A DNA stretch of 17,347 bases, from positions 1 to 17,347 of the forward strand of contig JAQUMS010000002.1 of NCBI GenBank assembly GCA_028717985.1, written 5' to 3'. The stretch comes from Candidatus Omnitrophota bacterium. GTDB taxonomy: Bacteria; Omnitrophota; Gorgyraeia; Gygaellales; Profunditerraquicolaceae. A program made the position numbers and the translations under genes. The notes beneath the pieces were generated by a model, which did not search any database, was not told the origin of the DNA, and saw only the letters and a program-made list of their open reading frames with translations. This document shows, one piece after another, positions 14,249 to 17,347 of this stretch. Every line of letters starts with the position of its first letter. Positions within the stretch are counted from its first letter, which is position 1.

Positions 14249-14353
14249 GTGAATATTCCATTGTGGATGTCTCAGGAGTTGTTTGATTTCATCCATAAGG
14301 TCGGGCAGGGATTCGCGTATACCATACAGTGGCAATGCATAATGTCCTATTAA
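14249..14353 (+). CDS. Possible 34-codon leader ORF upstream of the ATP-grasp gene
   Basis: GTG 14249 opens a 34-residue frame (or ATG 14267, 28 residues) that ends TAA at 14351-14353, 4 nt before the ATG of the ATP-grasp gene. It begins about 14 nt after the predicted transcript start. The ATP-grasp ATG has no Shine-Dalgarno, so re-initiation after this ORF would explain its translation. The peptide has no recognisable domain, and chance cannot be excluded at this length. Confidence 0.3.
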   Translation: MNIPLWMSQELFDFIHKVGQGFAYTIQWQCIMSY

Positions 14354-14357
14354 TGTT

Positions 14358-15329
14358 ATGGAAGAAAATCTTTCTCTTGTGAGCTTGGAATCAAAACCCT
14401 TGCCGCGCGTGTTTGATTTAGCTATTCTTTGGAATTGGGCATACGACCGCGAGTTTATTATGCGTATTCATAACGCGGTTGTTGCTCTTGGTTTGAAGCC
14501 TTATTTCGTACAGCCGTTTAATGTTGACGAAACTATACGGCTTTTGAAAGAGAAACAGCTTGAATTTTTAGCCTGTTTTGACCGCGCGTCGGATACCGAT
14601 TACCGTTTTTCCGATATTGTTCACATCCTGCAGGAACAGAGCGCCTTTTTTGTTAACGGACCGGAGCAGATTAAATGGATAGACGACAAAATCCTTATCC
14701 ATATGGATTTTATTTTTAATAAAATTCCGGTTCCTCCCACATTTATTTATTTTCCTACCGATGAACGGCGCGTAATCCAATTAAAGATCAAGCAACTCGG
14801 TTTGCCGTTTGTGGTAAAACCCGCTCACGGAGTAGATTCCGGGGGCGCGGGGGTTCTTTTGAACGCCCGTTCTGTAGACGACGTCTATCAATGGCACAGC
14901 CGGTATAAAGATTTTATATTTTTGCTGCAGAAACAAATTGTTCCGTGTGTGATGGATACGCGGCTCGCGTGGTTCAGGGTTTTTAATGTGATGGGAAAAA
15001 CTATCCCGTGCTGGTGGGATCCTTGTACGCATATATATTGCCCGGTGACAGAAGCTGAAATAAAAAAATTTCAACTTCAATCGCTCGCGGAAATCACGAA
15101 AAAGATCGGGCGTATTTTTAAACTTGGATTTTTTTCTACCGAAATAGCGATAGAAAAAGAAAAGGAACTTTTTGTTGTCGATTATATTAACGATCAATGC
15201 GATATGCGAAGAAAATCACAATTTCCTGACGGGATTTGCGATGAAGTTGTGGATTATATCGCTGGCGAGCTCGCGGCACAAGTTTATAAAAAAGTTAAAC
15301 ATAAGCCTGCGCCCCGCCAGAAGAAATAG
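14358..15329 (+). CDS. ATP-grasp superfamily ligase-like protein
   Basis: This 323-residue protein has an ATP-grasp layout. The N-terminal Rossmann-like region (about 20-120) precedes the ATP-binding strand LPFVVKPAHGVDSGGAGV with Lys154 and the glycine-rich loop after it. The C-terminal metal site is FFSTEIAI (Glu262) and LFVVDYINDQCDM (Asp275, Asn278). Enzymes of this fold join a carboxylate to an amine, thiol or similar group through an acylphosphate; the substrates here are unknown. It is not a recognisable RimK, Ddl, PurD/K or glutathione synthetase. No ribosome binding site precedes ATG 14358, and coupling to the small ORF upstream is possible. The MFS exporter gene starts 6 nt after its stop, which suggests that it makes or modifies something that is then exported. 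Confidence 0.72.
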   Translation: MEENLSLVSLESKPLPRVFDLAILWNWAYDREFIMRIHNAVVALGLKPYFVQPFNVDETIRLLKEKQLEFLACFDRASDTDYRFSDIVHILQEQSAFFVNGPEQIKWIDDKILIHMDFIFNKIPVPPTFIYFPTDERRVIQLKIKQLGLPFVVKPAHGVDSGGAGVLLNARSVDDVYQWHSRYKDFIFLLQKQIVPCVMDTRLAWFRVFNVMGKTIPCWWDPCTHIYCPVTEAEIKKFQLQSLAEITKKIGRIFKLGFFSTEIAIEKEKELFVVDYINDQCDMRRKSQFPDGICDEVVDYIAGELAAQVYKKVKHKPAPRQKK

Positions 15330-15335
15330 GATTGT

Positions 15336-16631
15336 ATGTCCCCTTCCCGGGTTTTGAATACACAGCATATGTCTTTTATTGTCAGGGCGTTTCGATATCG
15401 AAATTACCGGCTGTTTTTTACAGGGCAGGGTATTTCTTTGATTGGGACATGGATGCAATCCATATCTATGAGTTGGTTGATTTACAAATTGACTAACTCC
15501 CCTTTTTTGCTGGGACTCGTATATTTTATCGGGCAAGTCCCTGTTTTTGTCCTTCCCCCCATCGCGGGCGTGCTTGCCGACCGGGTAAGCCGGAAGGAAA
15601 TCATTATAGCGACGCAGATTTTATCAATGGTTCAGGCTTTTATCCTGGCCGCATTATCTTTGAGCGGAAAAATAGCCGTGTGGCACATTATTATATTAAG
15701 CCTGCTTCTGGGGATTGTTAACGCGTTTGATGTCCCTGTCCGGCAGGCGTTCGTCGCCGATTTGATTGAAAAAAAATCAGATTTAGGTAATGCTATTGCT
15801 CTTAATTCTTTAATGTTCAACGGCGCGCGCATAATCGGGCCATCAATCGCCGGGATTTTGATTATGCTTGTCGGAGAAGGATTTTGTTTCCTGTTGAACG
15901 GAATAAGTTTTTTTGCCGTACTTCTTGCCTTGATTTCCATAAGAATCAAAAAACGGGCTTTTACCCAGAAACACCGCCGGTTGTTTCATAATCTGAAAGA
16001 AGGATTTTCATATGTTGTGTCGTCCCCCCCTATCAGAACCATCCTGATTTTAATTACGGTTATTAGTGTTTTCGGAGTATTTTATCCGGTGATTATGCCT
16101 GTTTTTTCTCTGGAAATTTTAAAAGGAGGACCTCAGACTCTCGGTTTTTTAATGGGTGGGACAGGGTGCGGAGCTTTTGTGGGAGCGTTATTTTTAGCGT
16201 CACGTCCCGGTCCGCACGGTTTAGAAAAAATAATTCCATGTGCGATGATTATTTTTGGCATATCAATCATTGCTTTTTCCTGGTCGCGGATTTTTTGGCT
16301 TTCTTTGGTTCTTATGGTTTTTGCCGGATTCGGCATGATGGTGCAGATTGCCGCGAGCAATACCGTCCTGCAAAGTATTACCGATGATGATAAAAGAGGC
16401 AGAGTCATGAGTTTTTATACAATTGCTTTTATGGGGATGGTGCCATTGGGAGGTCTTCTTGCCGGAGCCCTGACCGGAAAAATAGGGGGGCCGTATACTC
16501 TTATGTTGAGCGGCGTGACGTGCATTATCGGTTCCGCAGTTTTTTTTAAAAAGATTTATTTGATACGGGAAGCAATCGCTGGTAAAATAAAGCGTGAAGA
16601 ATATCCCTTATACGAAAAAGATGTTTCATAA
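15336..16631 (+). CDS. MFS transporter, EntS/DHA3-like (MFS_3 family)
   Basis: This 431-residue polytopic inner-membrane transporter has about twelve hydrophobic helices in two halves. MFS motif A is present after the second helix as GVLADRVSRKEI. The stretch beginning FDVPVRQAFVADLIEK and continuing with NAIALNSLMFNGARIIGPS is the signature of the MFS_3 group, which includes the enterobactin exporter EntS and macrolide efflux pumps. It should export a small molecule by proton antiport. AGGA next to the upstream stop supports ATG 15336; a second in-frame ATG at 15369 (MSFIVRAF) is possible. Coupling with the ATP-grasp gene suggests that the substrate is its product, which is inference. Confidence 0.9.
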   Translation: MSPSRVLNTQHMSFIVRAFRYRNYRLFFTGQGISLIGTWMQSISMSWLIYKLTNSPFLLGLVYFIGQVPVFVLPPIAGVLADRVSRKEIIIATQILSMVQAFILAALSLSGKIAVWHIIILSLLLGIVNAFDVPVRQAFVADLIEKKSDLGNAIALNSLMFNGARIIGPSIAGILIMLVGEGFCFLLNGISFFAVLLALISIRIKKRAFTQKHRRLFHNLKEGFSYVVSSPPIRTILILITVISVFGVFYPVIMPVFSLEILKGGPQTLGFLMGGTGCGAFVGALFLASRPGPHGLEKIIPCAMIIFGISIIAFSWSRIFWLSLVLMVFAGFGMMVQIAASNTVLQSITDDDKRGRVMSFYTIAFMGMVPLGGLLAGALTGKIGGPYTLMLSGVTCIIGSAVFFKKIYLIREAIAGKIKREEYPLYEKDVS

Positions 16632-16661
16632 CTATATTCGTAAAAGAAGGGAGGTGATTTC

Positions 16662-16751
16662 ATGGCGTGTGGTTCTTGTGGGAAAAAGAAAGTTGTAAAG
16701 AAAAGCGCGAAGAAGGTTACAAAGAAAAAAACATCGAAAAAAAAGAAATAA
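16662..16751 (+). CDS. 29-residue Cys/Lys-rich small protein
   Basis: MACGSCGKKK opens the protein and a basic tail with the pattern KKxxKK completes it; it ends TAA at 16749-16751. It has a single C-x-x-C (Cys3, Cys6) and lysine at more than half of positions 8-29, giving a very high positive charge. Translation is supported by a strong GGGAGGTGA ribosome binding site (16649-16657), the best in its neighbourhood, 4 nt from the ATG, and by an intrinsic terminator 14 nt after the stop. The tail resembles the lysine-rich extensions of histone H1-like bacterial proteins, so nucleic acid binding is plausible. CxxC could bind a metal. I know no family with this exact layout. Confidence 0.72.
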   Translation: MACGSCGKKKVVKKSAKKVTKKKTSKKKK

Positions 16752-16765
16752 TTATGTATTAAATG

Positions 16766-16799
16766 GGCAGATGCGTGAAAATGCGCATCTGCCTTTTTT
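16766..16799 (+). terminator. Intrinsic terminator
   Basis: GGCAGATGCG (16766-16775) pairs perfectly with CGCATCTGCC (16784-16793) around an 8-nt loop and is followed by six Ts (16794-16799). It ends the ATP-grasp/MFS/small protein operon. Confidence 0.95.
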
Positions 16800-16811
16800 A
16801 CACGAAAATTT

Positions 16812-17347
16812 ATGCTCGAGCAATTTTCCATATTAATCGGCGGGAATGCGGGAGACGGGATTGATTCTGCCGGCCTGATTCTTGCCCGGATATTGAATCA
16901 ATTCGGGTTCCGTATATATATTTACCGGGATTATCCCTCTTTGATCCGCGGCGGGCATACTTTTTCAATTATTAGGGTTTCCCGGAAAAAAATCGCCGCT
17001 CATTCTAACCGGATTGATTTTCTGCTTGCATTACAACAGGACTGTATTGATTTGCATAAGGATAAAATATGTGAACAAACAGTTATTATTTATAATTCCG
17101 ATCTTGTCAAAAATGATTCTCTTCCTCTTCAGTGTAAATTACTACCCGTGCCGTTGGAAAATATTATAAAAGAAGAAAAAGCGGCGCCGGTTACGCGTAA
17201 TGCTTGTATGATCGGCGTTTTCTGTAAAGCCCTGGGGATAACAAAAAATGTCATTGAATATATTTTTAAAAAAAATAAAGTCCCTGATCTTGACGTGAAT
17301 ATTCGCCTTGCGTTCCGCGGTTTTGAAAGTGTTGAATGTTTAAAAGA
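16812..17347 (+). CDS. 2-oxoacid:ferredoxin oxidoreductase subunit alpha, N-terminal part (runs off window)
   Basis: The first 178 residues are visible and the frame is open to the right edge. The N-terminus IGGNAGDGIDSAGLILARIL matches the gamma-type domain (G-G-x-x-G-x-G) of 2-oxoacid:acceptor oxidoreductases. YRDYPSLIRGGHTF then I-I-R-V-S is the hallmark of the fused gamma-alpha subunit (KorA/OorA type), where the gamma-like domain precedes the pyrimidine-binding domain. These enzymes oxidise 2-oxoglutarate, pyruvate or similar acids to acyl-CoA and reduce ferredoxin, a hallmark of anaerobic metabolism. The substrate cannot be judged from this part. ATG 16812 lies 12 nt after the terminator T-run and has no clear Shine-Dalgarno or promoter, which is odd for a first gene. 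A beta subunit gene should follow outside the window. Confidence 0.88.
   Translation, partial: MLEQFSILIGGNAGDGIDSAGLILARILNQFGFRIYIYRDYPSLIRGGHTFSIIRVSRKKIAAHSNRIDFLLALQQDCIDLHKDKICEQTVIIYNSDLVKNDSLPLQCKLLPVPLENIIKEEKAAPVTRNACMIGVFCKALGITKNVIEYIFKKNKVPDLDVNIRLAFRGFESVECLK

Overview
The window looks like a chromosomal segment of an anaerobic, probably Gram-negative bacterium from an uncultivated lineage. The signs are ferredoxin-linked genes (an Fe-S DUF362 protein and the start of a 2-oxoacid:ferredoxin oxidoreductase), a type IV pilin-like cluster, a moderately AT-rich composition and frequent GTG starts. Omnitrophota-like is my best guess, but no marker here proves it. There is no transposase, integrase, phage gene or CRISPR array.

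Region 1 (1-2985) is housekeeping: the 3' half of gyrA, tRNA-Glu(TTC) and glmS. A long imperfect hairpin lies between the tRNA and glmS and contains the glmS ribosome binding site.

Region 2 (3086-8346) is a probable single transcription unit. It starts at a consensus promoter whose predicted +1 is the A of the first start codon, so the mRNA may be leaderless. It carries four prepilin-like or PilX-like genes (3121, 3741, 4396, 5792). Between them sit two small exported paralogues that share a C-terminal W-x-V-x-G-H-x-H-F motif, and a small membrane protein. A membrane glycosyltransferase and a short rsmI follow. A 42-bp tandem array that would form three stacked RNA hairpins, and a palindrome touching a Shine-Dalgarno, sit in the gaps. 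I read this as a minor-pilin/surface appendage operon with a possible glycosylation partner.

Region 3 (8347-10941) has a structured leader ending in a perfect 15-bp hairpin, a DUF362/4Fe-4S protein and an exported PIG-L/LmbE-type deacetylase. It is closed by a 22-bp bidirectional terminator.

Region 4 (11030-14070, minus strand) is a two-gene signalling operon: a membrane PAS-PAS histidine kinase, overlapped by 4 nt by a response regulator with no DNA-binding domain but a C-terminal zinc-ribbon-like tail. A good sigma70-type promoter precedes it, diverging from the promoter of region 5.

Region 5 (14201-16799) is a small plus-strand operon: a possible 34-codon leader ORF, an ATP-grasp enzyme, an MFS exporter and a 29-residue Cys/Lys-rich protein, ending in an intrinsic terminator. 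Region 6 is the start of a 2-oxoacid:ferredoxin oxidoreductase alpha subunit running off the right edge.

The best candidates for undescribed biology are the W-x-V-x-G-H-x-H-F pair inside the pilin operon, the 42-bp hairpin array, the ATP-grasp/MFS/tiny basic peptide cassette and the zinc-ribbon response regulator.
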